Positions 1 through 8,816 of a stretch of DNA of 64,000 bases are shown piece by piece. The notes below the pieces were generated by a model, which searched no databases, was not told the DNA's origin, and saw nothing but the letters and a program-made list of their open reading frames with translations. Numbering within the stretch: position 1 is the stretch's first letter; the number at the start of each line of letters is the position of its first letter. This DNA is from an uncultured Draconibacterium sp. Lineage in GTDB: Bacteria > Bacteroidota > Bacteroidia > Bacteroidales > Prolixibacteraceae. The stretch is from the NCBI RefSeq assembly GCF_963674925.1, contig NZ_OY771647.1, positions 3,115,501 through 3,179,500 on the forward strand, in the 5' to 3' direction. A program made the position numbers and the translations under genes.

Positions 1-1
1 G

Positions 2-766
2 ACAAAGGTTGCATCATTTCCGGGAGCAGCCAGAAATGGTGCTGTAGCATTTAGTATGGATGGAAAAGGTTACGTTGGTACCGGATACGACGGAGAGGAT
101 GAGTTGAAGGATTTTTGGGAATATGATCCTTCTACGGATACATGGACTCAGAAAGCAGATTTTATGGGTAGTGCACGCTATGGAGCTGTTGGTTTTGCAG
201 TAAGTGGAAAAGGTTATATCGGCAGTGGTTACGACGGGAATTACCTAAAAGACTTTTATGCTTATTCGCCTGAGTCTGATACCTGGGAACAAATTATCAG
301 TATTGGCGGATCGAAAAGAAGGGATGCTGCTTGTTTTGTAATTGGCAGTAAAGCCTATGTAATGTCGGGGCTGGATAATGGTGTATACGAAGACGACCTT
401 TGGGAATACGATCCGTCAACAGGGTACTGGACTGAAAAACGTGCCATATCAGACGATGATGACGATCTTAGCTACGACGATGATTATCTTTCAATTGCAC
501 GTATAAATGGTGTTGGCTTTACACTAAATGGATTAGGATACCTTGCAACCGGTAGTATCGGATCGATGATTAGCAATATTTGGGAATACGATCCGCAGCA
601 GGATCTGTGGACTGAAAAAACATCTTTTGAAGGTACTTCACGTACAGAAGCTGTTGGTTTTGCAGTTGGTTCGAGAGGCTACATTGCCACTGGCAGAAGT
701 TCAACGTATTACTTTGATGATATTTGGACATTCGATCCTGTAATAGAATATGATGAGGATAATTAA
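2..766 (+). CDS. Kelch-repeat protein, 5' truncated by the window edge
   Basis: The frame is open from base 2, so the start lies upstream; 254 codons are visible. The protein consists of about five Kelch-type blades of roughly 45-50 residues. Each has a glycine-rich strand such as GKGYIGSGYDG followed by a WEYDPSTDTW-like strand, the classic Kelch pattern of a glycine doublet region and spaced aromatic residues. It ends in an acidic tail. Kelch propellers in Bacteroidota are usually secreted or surface proteins that bind other proteins or glycans, but the partner cannot be read here and no catalytic domain is visible. A strong terminator follows within 45 bases, so it is not co-transcribed with the alginate locus. 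The first ATG in view (base 56) lies inside a blade and is not a likely true start. Confidence 0.85.
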   Translation, partial: TKVASFPGAARNGAVAFSMDGKGYVGTGYDGEDELKDFWEYDPSTDTWTQKADFMGSARYGAVGFAVSGKGYIGSGYDGNYLKDFYAYSPESDTWEQIISIGGSKRRDAACFVIGSKAYVMSGLDNGVYEDDLWEYDPSTGYWTEKRAISDDDDDLSYDDDYLSIARINGVGFTLNGLGYLATGSIGSMISNIWEYDPQQDLWTEKTSFEGTSRTEAVGFAVGSRGYIATGRSSTYYFDDIWTFDPVIEYDEDN

Positions 767-807
767 TAATGTCTGAAAAGGACAGTTAGTTATATTTCTT
801 GTGAACG

Positions 808-836
808 AAAAGCGCTTAGTAATAAGCGCTTTTTTT
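808..836 (+). terminator. Intrinsic terminator after the Kelch gene
   Basis: An 11-bp perfect stem (AAAAGCGCTTA / TAAGCGCTTTT) with a 4-base loop is followed by a T-run. It closes the Kelch transcript 42 bases after its stop codon. From here to the GntR gene at 1403 there is no credible coding region. Confidence 0.85.
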
Positions 837-1015
837 GTATAAGAAAGATTTTCGGAGGTTGAAAATGCTTGTGTTAAATACAAAAACCTCACATTAATTT
901 ACTTAATAGGACCAGTTTCAATTCGTTTAATTTAAGTTATTCAGAAATAATAAAACGATGTTTCTGAATTTTCCCCCTACTGTCTGATAGCCGTTCTGTT
1001 GCACTTGAATGATCT

Positions 1016-1053
1016 GTTTTGCTTAACATATAGTGTTGGTTTTGCTTATCATA
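1016..1053 (+). repeat. Direct repeat of GTTTTGCTTAACATA, 23-bp period
   Basis: GTTTTGCTTAACATA (1016-1030) recurs as GTTTTGCTTATCATA (1039-1053), with one mismatch. The pair lies 350 bp before the GntR start. A spacing near two helical turns suggests a tandem protein-binding site. No regulator can be named from the sequence. Confidence 0.4.
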
Positions 1054-1112
1054 TTTCCGTATGTGTTATAAAACATATTTTGTAAGTAGTTGAAATACAG
1101 CACATAGGCAAC

Positions 1113-1129
1113 TGGTTTTGACAAAACCA
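1113..1129 (+). promoter_or_regulatory. Palindrome TGGTTTTG-A-CAAAACCA
   Basis: A perfect 8-bp inverted repeat around a single base sits about 50 bp upstream of the twin GntR-type operators. Its outer TGGT...ACCA matches the outer letters of those operators, so it may be an auxiliary site with a longer spacer or the target of another factor. Confidence 0.35.
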
Positions 1130-1164
1130 ATTTTCATAGTGATAATATTTTGGAATGCTCGTAT

Positions 1165-1200
1165 AATTGGTCAACCAATTTTTGGTAACTGGTCAACCAG
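1165..1200 (+). promoter_or_regulatory. Twin FadR/GntR-type operators
   Basis: AATTGGTCAACCAATT (1165-1180) and CTGGTCAACCAG (1189-1200) are near-perfect palindromes with the core TGGT-N2-ACCA. Their centres are 22 bp apart, about two helical turns. This core is typical of FadR-subfamily GntR repressors. The nearest gene downstream encodes exactly such a protein (start at 1403), so autoregulation is the simplest reading. I found no further copy in the intergenic DNA of the alginate locus. Confidence 0.65.
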
Positions 1201-1402
1201 ATTAAATGTAGTCGAATCTAAAAATATTAACTATGAACTGTTTTAGCTACAAAAACTTATTTCACCAAGAGCGATCTGCTCCCATTCTTATTATATCTGT
1301 CGATTTGACACACAGTGATAATTTAGTCTACAGTAAAGTTGAGAATAATTCTTTAGGAATTGATTTTTCAAATTCTGTAAATCCAATTTAAATCAATACA
1401 TC

Positions 1403-2119
1403 ATGGATGTTTTAGAAAACTTTAAAGCCATAGAAGTAGAAAGTCCGGTAGATAAAATTATAAAACAGATACGTAACTCAATCGTATCGGGCCAAATGAA
1501 ACCAGGGGATAAATTACCCTCTGAGAGAAAGCTATCGGAGTCGTTCGGAATTGGTCGTACTTATGTACGCGATGCTATAAAGAAATTGGAGTTTTATGGT
1601 ATTCTCAAAACATTACCGCAAAGTGGAACAATCGTTTCCGGTGCTGATATTTCAGCAATGGAAGGATTGATTTCGAATGTGATAAAACTAAATGAAAATG
1701 ATTTTTTCCATTTGGTTGAAACACGGGTAGTGATGGAAACATACGCATGTGGCCAGGCTGCGATTCGTCGTTCAAACCGCGATATTGCTGACCTGGAAGA
1801 AAAACTTGATGAATATAAGCAGCGTGTTGATGCAAATTTACCAGGGATTAAGGAGGACTTTAACTTTCATATACAAATTACCGAAGCCAGCCAGAATATG
1901 GTAATAAAATCTTTAATGCTGATTCTGATACCCGACATCCTTGAAATTTACAGAAAGCTAAATGTATGCGGAGAAGGACGGTTTTACAAGTCGTTTGATG
2001 AGCATAAAGTTATACTCGATTGCATCATTAAACAAGATTCTAAAGCCGCAGAAGAGGCAATGCGAGTACATTTAAAAGATGTTGTAAACTTCAGTTTGTC
2101 TTATAAGGGAAACGAATAA
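1403..2119 (+). CDS. GntR/FadR-family transcriptional regulator
   Basis: This 238-residue regulator has an N-terminal winged helix-turn-helix (about residues 12-80, with LPSERKLSESFGIGRTYVRDAI typical of GntR). An all-alpha FCD ligand-binding domain follows (about 90-230). Candidate metal-binding residues of the FCD pocket are visible: the histidine in NFHIQI, the histidine in DEHKVI and the histidine in VHLKDV. FadR-type regulators with FCD domains commonly sense uronates or other sugar acids. Placed immediately before the alginate SusC/SusD genes, it probably senses an alginate breakdown product such as DEH, KDG or KDPG, though the ligand is inferred. Twin operators lie about 200 bp upstream and a hairpin terminator lies downstream. 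Confidence 0.85.
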   Translation: MDVLENFKAIEVESPVDKIIKQIRNSIVSGQMKPGDKLPSERKLSESFGIGRTYVRDAIKKLEFYGILKTLPQSGTIVSGADISAMEGLISNVIKLNENDFFHLVETRVVMETYACGQAAIRRSNRDIADLEEKLDEYKQRVDANLPGIKEDFNFHIQITEASQNMVIKSLMLILIPDILEIYRKLNVCGEGRFYKSFDEHKVILDCIIKQDSKAAEEAMRVHLKDVVNFSLSYKGNE

Positions 2120-2210
2120 AAATTAATATTTCAAATTAATCATTAAAACAAATAGTAATCAAACAAAAACTTAAAAAATCTATGTATTGAAATGGGAATA
2201 GTATTAGATA

Positions 2211-2241
2211 AAAAGGATTGACTTAAGAAGCCAATCCTTTT
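2211..2241 (+). terminator. Hairpin terminator between gntR and susC
   Basis: AAAAGGATTG pairs with CAATCCTTTT around an 11-base loop, followed by only a short T stretch. It separates the regulator from susC, which would then need its own promoter in 2242-2380 or read-through. Confidence 0.6.
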
Positions 2242-2380
2242 AGAGAACCACGGTAAAATCTTTCAAAATGATATATGAACTTGCAGGTAACAGATATCAG
2301 AAAACAAGATTAAACCGCGCTCTGCAAATATAATATACAATTGAATTAAACGAATTATTAAACTTTTTAAATCAAATTAG

Positions 2381-5300
2381 ATGAAAAAATTCTTAAGCCT
2401 TATCATTATTTTTCTGGCTTTTGCAATTGGAGTTTCTGCTCAGAATCAGCTAACGGGAAATGTTATTGATGCAGAAAATAACGAAGCCTTAATTGGGGCT
2501 ACAATTATTGAAAAGGGGACAACTAACGGTACAACTACAAATGTCGATGGTAATTTCTCTTTAACAACTCAAAGCGAATCAGGAATAATTGAAATATCAT
2601 TTATAGGCTATATAAGCCAGGAGATTGAGTTCACTGGGGATGCTAACTTAAACATAAGTTTGAAAGCCGACGTTACCGGCCTTGATGAGGTTGTGGTAGT
2701 TGGATATGGAGTTCAGAAGAAATCGCACCTTACGGGTGCTATATCGAAACTGGAAAATGAAAATATGGAACAAGTAGCGGTAGCACGTGTTGATGATGCT
2801 CTGATTGGTAAAATATCGGGTGTTAATATTCAGGCTACCGATGGTGGGGCAGGTACAGCGCCTACAATTCGTATCAGGGGTACAGGCTCAATTAGTGGTA
2901 GTTCCGATCCATTAATTGTGGTTGATGGTATTGTAGTTGATTCGGATTATCTTGGAAATTTAGATATGAACGATGTGGCCTCTTTTGAAGTGTTGAAAGA
3001 TGCTGCTTCAGCCGCAATTTATGGTTCTAGGGGTGCAAATGGTGTAATTATGATTACATCGAAACAAGGTAAAGAAGGAAAAACAAAATTTAACTTCAAT
3101 TCTTATTACGGCTTTAAAGAAGCGCACCAAAGCGATGCTTATTACTTTTCTGTTGCCGAAACTGCTGCTGCTGAATTAGCTGCTACAGGCGAACTTTCAG
3201 CAAGAACTCAATACAAGCAAATGATTGGTGTTGACAGAGACTGGCAAGATGTTATTTTTGATGGTGGTACCATTCAAAACTACTCGTTTAGTGCAAGAGG
3301 TGGAAGTGAGAATACAAAATTTAGTACCTCGATAAATTATTTAAATGATGAAGGTGTCCTTTTAACCGATGGTTATGAAAAGTTTGGTTTAAAGCTAAAA
3401 CTGGATACTAAGGTTAATAAGTTTAAGATGGGTGTAAACTTATCACCATCTTATTCAAACAGAAGAAGATTTGATGGTTCAACACATGATATCTTACGTC
3501 AACCACCATGGTTACCGGTATATCACGACGAGCATACTATTCAGTTTGTGGATAGAAACACATATCCTGACGTACAGGTAGGCGATTACGCAAATCAGCG
3601 TCATTTCGACAATTATATGTTAAATGGTTCGGAAGTAGATATTAGCAATACTTCGAATGTAAACCCTGCAGCTAAGGTTTTGGAGCGAGATTATACCTAC
3701 AAAAAATTCAAAATGTACGGTGTTGCTTATGTACAGTATGATATTACAAAGGACTTAAACTTTAAGTCTTCTTTTGGTGGTGATTTCCAAAATACAGATG
3801 TTAGAAGATGGCAGGGACCTTTGGGCCATAGAAATGGTGCAGATAATACACAGCTATACGAATCAACCCAGAACCGGATTCACCTTGTAAACGACAATTT
3901 CTTTAGTTACGATAAAAGAATGGGCGACCACGATATTAGCGCTATTTTGGGTATGTCGGTTGAATCATGGGATACTGAATTCGCGAGCATTAATGCAACC
4001 GGTTATACATTCGATTACATCCAGAATATTAGTGCAGCAGGTACAATTAGTGCAGCTGAATCGGGTAAGTACCAGGAACGTTTATTATCGTTTACAAGTA
4101 GGGTAAACTATGCTTATAAAGACAAATATTTGGCTTCAGCAAGTTTCCGTCGCGACGGTAGTTCGCGTTTCGGAGCAGATACTAAATACGGTAACTTCAC
4201 CGCTTTTTCAGTAGGTTGGAGGCTTTCAGAAGAAGATTTCTTAAAAGATAGTGAAGCCATAAATAGCTTAAAGCTTCGATTTAGTTATGGTGTAACTGGT
4301 AATAATGCAATTGATGCCGGAACGGTTTACGAAGAACATTATCCTTATTTAGCATTGTTGGAAACCTCAACGGCAGTTGTAAACGGTTCGCTGGTAACAG
4401 GTTTTAACGCTTTAAACATTGCAAATCCTGATTTAGGATGGGAAAAATCAGTAGAATTTAACCCGGGTCTTGATTTTATGTTGTGGGATGGTTTGCTTTC
4501 AGGTTCGGTTGAATATTACAATAGAACCAGTGATAACTTAATTCTGGAAAACCCTGTTTCAACAACTACCGGTTTCGATGCAGCATTAATTAACAGAGGA
4601 GAGGTAGAGAACAGCGGTATTGAACTTGAATTAAGATCTACCGTAAACATTACAAAAGACTTTAGCTGGAGTGGTGCAATAATGGCTTCTAAAAACGAAA
4701 ACAAGTTAAACGATTTTGCTGAGTCTAACGGTCAAATTCAAAGTGTTGACTCGAAAAGGGCAGCTGAATGGATCAACCTGGAAGGTCTGCCAATTTCATC
4801 ATTTTATGGCTGGGTAGTTGATAGAGATATACCGTTGGAATATTTAAATAATCCTTACCATCCAGTTGGAGGAGAAGCCCAGGACGTTTATGTGAAGGAT
4901 TTAAATGGTGATGGTATTATTGATGATGAAGATAAAGCGGTTCTGGGTAATCCATATCCGGAATTGATTTGGAGTTTCTCGAATGATTTCAAATTTAAAA
5001 ACTTCGATTTTAGTTTTATGTTTCAGGGCTCGCATGGAGCCGAGGTGAGAAACATGGGAGACCAGTATATCTTCAACCATTTTAATAGTAGTCAGGATTT
5101 TAATCCGGCAATAACTCCAGACCAGGAGTTTATTAAGGAGAAGATATTTACAGACGATATAGTTCAGGATGCTTCTTACATTTCATTACGAAATGTAAAT
5201 TTTGGCTACACTTTTGGGAAAAACTTGTTAGAAAGAACTTTCATTGAAAAAGCACGAATATATGTGTCAGCACAAAACTTACTCTATTTTACAGCCGATG

Positions 5301-5419
5301 ATTACACAGGTTTCAACCCTGAGTCTATAGATGATACCTCTCCAACAACCTATGGTTACCAGAGAGCAGGTTCTCCGATTGCTAAAACAATAAGTTTTGG
5401 TGTAAACATTGATTTTTAA
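2381..5419 (+). CDS. SusC-like TonB-dependent outer-membrane transporter (alginate locus)
   Basis: This is a 1012-residue SusC/RagA-type receptor. It has a signal peptide (about 1-20, ending VSAQ), an N-terminal carboxypeptidase-regulatory-like domain (about 22-105, with NVDGNFSL) and a TonB-box region reading LDEVVVVGYG. A plug domain (LIVVDGIVVDS, then VLKDAASAAIYGSRGANGVIMITSK) precedes a large beta-barrel ending in an aromatic residue (GVNIDF). It imports oligosaccharides across the outer membrane together with the SusD partner, whose gene starts 11 bases downstream. The substrate is assigned as alginate oligomers because lyases of families PL7, PL6 and PL17 follow on the same strand. Length and domain order are normal. 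Confidence 0.93.
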   Translation: MKKFLSLIIIFLAFAIGVSAQNQLTGNVIDAENNEALIGATIIEKGTTNGTTTNVDGNFSLTTQSESGIIEISFIGYISQEIEFTGDANLNISLKADVTGLDEVVVVGYGVQKKSHLTGAISKLENENMEQVAVARVDDALIGKISGVNIQATDGGAGTAPTIRIRGTGSISGSSDPLIVVDGIVVDSDYLGNLDMNDVASFEVLKDAASAAIYGSRGANGVIMITSKQGKEGKTKFNFNSYYGFKEAHQSDAYYFSVAETAAAELAATGELSARTQYKQMIGVDRDWQDVIFDGGTIQNYSFSARGGSENTKFSTSINYLNDEGVLLTDGYEKFGLKLKLDTKVNKFKMGVNLSPSYSNRRRFDGSTHDILRQPPWLPVYHDEHTIQFVDRNTYPDVQVGDYANQRHFDNYMLNGSEVDISNTSNVNPAAKVLERDYTYKKFKMYGVAYVQYDITKDLNFKSSFGGDFQNTDVRRWQGPLGHRNGADNTQLYESTQNRIHLVNDNFFSYDKRMGDHDISAILGMSVESWDTEFASINATGYTFDYIQNISAAGTISAAESGKYQERLLSFTSRVNYAYKDKYLASASFRRDGSSRFGADTKYGNFTAFSVGWRLSEEDFLKDSEAINSLKLRFSYGVTGNNAIDAGTVYEEHYPYLALLETSTAVVNGSLVTGFNALNIANPDLGWEKSVEFNPGLDFMLWDGLLSGSVEYYNRTSDNLILENPVSTTTGFDAALINRGEVENSGIELELRSTVNITKDFSWSGAIMASKNENKLNDFAESNGQIQSVDSKRAAEWINLEGLPISSFYGWVVDRDIPLEYLNNPYHPVGGEAQDVYVKDLNGDGIIDDEDKAVLGNPYPELIWSFSNDFKFKNFDFSFMFQGSHGAEVRNMGDQYIFNHFNSSQDFNPAITPDQEFIKEKIFTDDIVQDASYISLRNVNFGYTFGKNLLERTFIEKARIYVSAQNLLYFTADDYTGFNPESIDDTSPTTYGYQRAGSPIAKTISFGVNIDF

Positions 5420-5430
5420 TCTGATAAATT

Positions 5431-6864
5431 ATGAGAAACATGATTAAATATATAAGCAAAATAGCGGTGCTTCTAATTATAATAGTATTCACTGCGTGTG
5501 AGGACACATTTTTGAGTCCAGATCCTTCGGGTGTTATAACTTCTTCTAACTTCTTTTCAAATGACACTGAATTAGAAGCAGCCATTCTAAATATGTATGA
5601 TGGAATTCAGGGAGTTAATTCTACAAGTACATCCGATAATCACGGTATCATGTACGAGTTCTATATTACTGAAATGAGAACTGACAATACCGAGACAAAG
5701 AGTAGCGAAGGTGAAGATGCTCAGTTTGAAAGTTTTACTGTACAAGCAACAAATGGTCGGGTTTCAGACTATTATGATAGTTACTACAACATCATTTACA
5801 GAGCAAATTTGGTTTTAGAAAACTTAGGTGTAGCATCAGAAGATGCTGTTGGTGCTTTTGAAGGCGAAGCGAAGTTTGTAAGGGCCTATGCTTACTTTAA
5901 TTTAGTACGCTTATTTGGTGACGTTCCTTTAGTCGACAAAGTAATTAGTCCATCTGATGCAGAAACAGCCTATACAAGAGTATCTACTTCCACTATTTAC
6001 GATTTAATTGAATCTGATTTACAAACTGCAGTTGCTAATCTTGACAATACTTATAAGGGTAGAGCTTCGAAAGCTGCAGCTCAGGCATTGCTGGCTAAAG
6101 TGTATTTAACTCAAGGTGAAAATTACGATTTAGCGCAAAGCTTGTGTGAGGACGTAATAGCTAGCGGTTTTTCGTTGCAGCCTAATTTTAAAGATGTATT
6201 TTATAACGAGTTAAATGACGAAATCATTTTTGCGGTTGAGTACCTTGGAGACCTTACTGATGACAGCCAAAACTTCTCGGCTGAATGGTTAAATGCGGTT
6301 GGTAGAACCAGTGGTGTTAACTATGTTACTGCCAATGCACGTCAGGCTTTAGACGCAATGGGTGGTGATAGAACAATGTATTCCTATCGTCAGGATGTTA
6401 AGCAATATGAAAAATACCAGGTTGTTAAGTATCTTCCGAATGGAGATAGCAATTTAGGAATTGATCCGACCTCAAGCGATCCTCAAAAAGCAGGAAACGA
6501 CTGGATAATTTTACGTTATGCCGATGTGTTGTTAATGCATGTTGAAGCGATAATGGCCGGAAGCTCAGAAACTTCAAGTTCCTCGGCTATCAATTCTTTT
6601 ATGCAGGTTCGTAACAGGGCTGGAATTACTGATCCAGTATCCAAAATTACCAAGGAAGATTTATTAAATGAACGTAGGGTAGAGTTGGCTTTTGAAAATC
6701 ACAGATTCTTTGATTTAGTACGCTTCGGAATGGCAGAAGAAGTGTTGTCGGCTTTCTCGAATGAAACAGGTGGAAGTTTCTCGGCAACTGATTTATTGCT
6801 ACCAATACCTCAGCGAGAGATTAACTTAAGTAAAGGATTGCTTACGCAAAATCCTGGTTACTAA
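5431..6864 (+). CDS. SusD-like outer-membrane glycan-binding lipoprotein (alginate locus)
   Basis: This 477-residue RagB/SusD-family lipoprotein has a lipobox FTAC with the acylated cysteine near residue 23, followed by the common EDTFLSPDP start of mature SusD proteins. The TPR-like core is recognisable from KFVRAYAYFNLVRLFGDVPLV and KAAAQALLAKVYL. The C-terminal half has LNERRVELAFENHRFFDLVR and the protein ends LTQNPGY, the standard SusD terminus. It lies on the cell surface as the lid of the SusC barrel. Its gene is coupled to susC (11-base gap) and is followed 29 bases later by a PKD lipoprotein. Confidence 0.94.
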   Translation: MRNMIKYISKIAVLLIIIVFTACEDTFLSPDPSGVITSSNFFSNDTELEAAILNMYDGIQGVNSTSTSDNHGIMYEFYITEMRTDNTETKSSEGEDAQFESFTVQATNGRVSDYYDSYYNIIYRANLVLENLGVASEDAVGAFEGEAKFVRAYAYFNLVRLFGDVPLVDKVISPSDAETAYTRVSTSTIYDLIESDLQTAVANLDNTYKGRASKAAAQALLAKVYLTQGENYDLAQSLCEDVIASGFSLQPNFKDVFYNELNDEIIFAVEYLGDLTDDSQNFSAEWLNAVGRTSGVNYVTANARQALDAMGGDRTMYSYRQDVKQYEKYQVVKYLPNGDSNLGIDPTSSDPQKAGNDWIILRYADVLLMHVEAIMAGSSETSSSSAINSFMQVRNRAGITDPVSKITKEDLLNERRVELAFENHRFFDLVRFGMAEEVLSAFSNETGGSFSATDLLLPIPQREINLSKGLLTQNPGY

Positions 6865-6893
6865 GATTTGTTTAACAATTAACTTGATTTAAA

Positions 6894-7775
6894 ATGAAGA
6901 ATAGCATATTAAATATAAAACTAAATCAAAGCTCTGTTTGGAAATTGATGATCTTGGTATTAGCAGTTTCTTTTACAGCTTGTGATTTTGCATACGATTT
7001 GCCAGAAGCAAATTCAAAACCGGATGAAACACCACCAAGTGCATACTTTACATATGCGCAGGGGCAAGGTACTGCTGAAGAATGGAAAGATTATACTTTC
7101 TCGAATTTATCAAACAGTGCTACCGACTACTTATGGGATTTTGGAGATGGTAATACCTCAATCGATAAAGATGGTAAGAATACCTATCCGGGCGAAGGAA
7201 CCTATACGGTAACTTTAAAGGCTTCTGATAAGCTTGGTGTAGAAAGTACATATTCCGAAACTATTGAGGTTGTTAAACCGGAAGAACCGGAAGCTATTAT
7301 CCCGGTAATTTTAGAGCCTAGTTTCGAAGATTTGACTTTGCCTGATGGAACAGGAGACGGTAGAGACTCATGGAGAAACGACTTTGGTGGGGTAATTCAA
7401 ATTACCAGTAGCCCTGTTTACGATGGATCTCAGGCCGCTAAATTCCCTTCAGCAGGTGATAGAGTTGCTTACCAGGATGGAATAGAAGTGTCACCAAATA
7501 CCGATTATATCCTTACCTACTATTATACCATGAAAGACGGTGCAGGTAATTTAACCGTAAGGGTATTGGGTGGAACAATAAGTGATTTATCTGAAGTTGC
7601 CGGTGCCACATTAGGTGAACACGTTGGTACCGATACAACTGATCCGGATACCTATGTGCAAGTTTCAATTCCATTTAATACAGGAACAAACGGAAGCATT
7701 GCTATACTTATCACCAATGAAGGTGTTGAGTGTCGTGCCGATATGTTTGAAATTGTGGTAGCTGAGCAAAACTAA
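6894..7775 (+). CDS. PKD-domain surface lipoprotein, probable alginate-binding protein
   Basis: This 293-residue lipoprotein has a lipobox ending in FTAC near residue 30. A PKD domain follows (about 45-128) with the diagnostic YLWDFGDGNTS strand and a GTYTVTLKASD end. The C-terminal region (about 135-290) is a predicted beta-sandwich resembling carbohydrate-binding modules (SFEDLTLPDGTGDG..., aromatic-rich strands). No catalytic motif is visible. Its position as third gene after SusC/SusD is that of SusE/SusF-like surface glycan-binding proteins, so it probably holds alginate at the surface. The gene ends 6 bases before the PL7 lyase, implying one transcript. Family membership of the C-terminal domain is uncertain. 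Confidence 0.8.
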   Translation: MKNSILNIKLNQSSVWKLMILVLAVSFTACDFAYDLPEANSKPDETPPSAYFTYAQGQGTAEEWKDYTFSNLSNSATDYLWDFGDGNTSIDKDGKNTYPGEGTYTVTLKASDKLGVESTYSETIEVVKPEEPEAIIPVILEPSFEDLTLPDGTGDGRDSWRNDFGGVIQITSSPVYDGSQAAKFPSAGDRVAYQDGIEVSPNTDYILTYYYTMKDGAGNLTVRVLGGTISDLSEVAGATLGEHVGTDTTDPDTYVQVSIPFNTGTNGSIAILITNEGVECRADMFEIVVAEQN

Positions 7776-7781
7776 TAGGAA

Positions 7782-8672
7782 ATGCTTAAGTCAATCGTAA
7801 ATATAATCTTTCTAACTCTTAGCTTTTGTGTAGCAATGATTAGTGTTAGTTGTCAGGACTCATCCGACGATGTTTTTGATATTGTAACACCTGAAGAGGA
7901 GATAGATTATAAATTACCTGATATTGATTTAAGCAATTGGAAAGTAACACTTCCGGTTGGAAATCCAACGGAAGTGTTACCTCCTGAAATATTGGATTAT
8001 GCGACGAATGAAACGCTAAAGCCTTTTATGTACAACGATTCCATCGAAGGAGCCCTGGTGTTTTATACCTATCCCGGAGCTTCTACTGCAAATTCTTCTT
8101 ACTCAAGAACTGAACTGAGGGAGTTAATGAATCCTCAGGATTATGGGAAAATGAATTGGACATTTGCGCAAGGTGGATATATGAAAGGAACTTTGGCTAT
8201 GTCTGATATTTCTAAAGATGGTGAGGGGGATTATCATCGGGCTATCATCATGCAGATTCATGGCAGGTTAACCGATGAGCAAAGAGATTTGATTGGAGCA
8301 AAAGATAACAACGCCCCTCCCATATTAAAGATATATTGGGCTAACGGAACTGTCAGAGTAAAAACAAAAGTACTTAAGAATTTAAATGCTTCTTATGAAG
8401 AGATGCTTGAAACTGATACCTGGGGAGATGATGCTGGGTATACTTTTTCAGAAGCTGTTGGCTTTGGAAAATTCACATTAGAAGTGAAAGTATCGGATGG
8501 AAGAATGGAGGTCATTTTAAATGGAAAAGAATCAGTAATTTATGATAACATCCATATTGAAAAGTGGGGCGTTTTCGAAAATTATTTTAAGGCAGGGAAC
8601 TATCTGGTGACACATGATGAAAATGCCTTTTCTAAAGTCAAATACTATGAATTAGAAGTGAATCATGAATAA
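7782..8672 (+). CDS. PL7 alginate lyase, lipoprotein
   Basis: This 296-residue lyase of polysaccharide lyase family 7 cleaves alginate by beta-elimination. All three family motifs are present: RTELRE (109-114), QIH (158-160) and YFKAGNY (268-274). They supply the catalytic arginine, glutamine, histidine and tyrosine. In PL7 a QIH rather than QVH motif usually goes with activity on guluronate-containing blocks. A lipobox (SVSC, Cys24) implies anchoring to the outer membrane. A single jelly-roll domain fills the protein with no extra module. Its gene is the last of the tight SusC-SusD-PKD-PL7 block and is followed by a repeated AGTTTAG element and a hairpin. Confidence 0.93.
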   Translation: MLKSIVNIIFLTLSFCVAMISVSCQDSSDDVFDIVTPEEEIDYKLPDIDLSNWKVTLPVGNPTEVLPPEILDYATNETLKPFMYNDSIEGALVFYTYPGASTANSSYSRTELRELMNPQDYGKMNWTFAQGGYMKGTLAMSDISKDGEGDYHRAIIMQIHGRLTDEQRDLIGAKDNNAPPILKIYWANGTVRVKTKVLKNLNASYEEMLETDTWGDDAGYTFSEAVGFGKFTLEVKVSDGRMEVILNGKESVIYDNIHIEKWGVFENYFKAGNYLVTHDENAFSKVKYYELEVNHE

Positions 8673-8733
8673 TTCAGATACCGTTCTTAGGTTGAATGTA
8701 TATGATGGATTAGATCATAATCCTGGTTATTAG
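8665..8733 (+). other. Short frame ending NPGY-stop, possible SusD C-terminal relic
   Basis: A 22-codon frame overlapping the end of the PL7 gene ends ...GLDHNPGY followed by a stop codon. NPGY is the characteristic terminus of SusD proteins, and the real SusD upstream ends QNPGY. It may be a scar of a duplicated or recombined susD, or chance. Confidence 0.25.
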
Positions 8734-8742
8734 TTGAGTTTT

Positions 8743-8787
8743 AGTTTAGTTAGAATCTTTAAGGGGATGGTATTTCCCATCCCCTTT
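8743..8787 (+). terminator. AGTTTAGTTAG element plus GC-rich hairpin
   Basis: AGTTTAGTTAG (8743-8753) is followed by AAGGGGATGG / CCATCCCCTT (8761-8786) around a 6-base loop, then T-rich sequence. It probably ends or attenuates the SusCD-PL7 transcript. The same element-plus-hairpin arrangement recurs four more times in the window. Confidence 0.7.
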
Positions 8788-8816
8788 ATCTCTCTCATTG
8801 TAATAAAATTTTGCAT

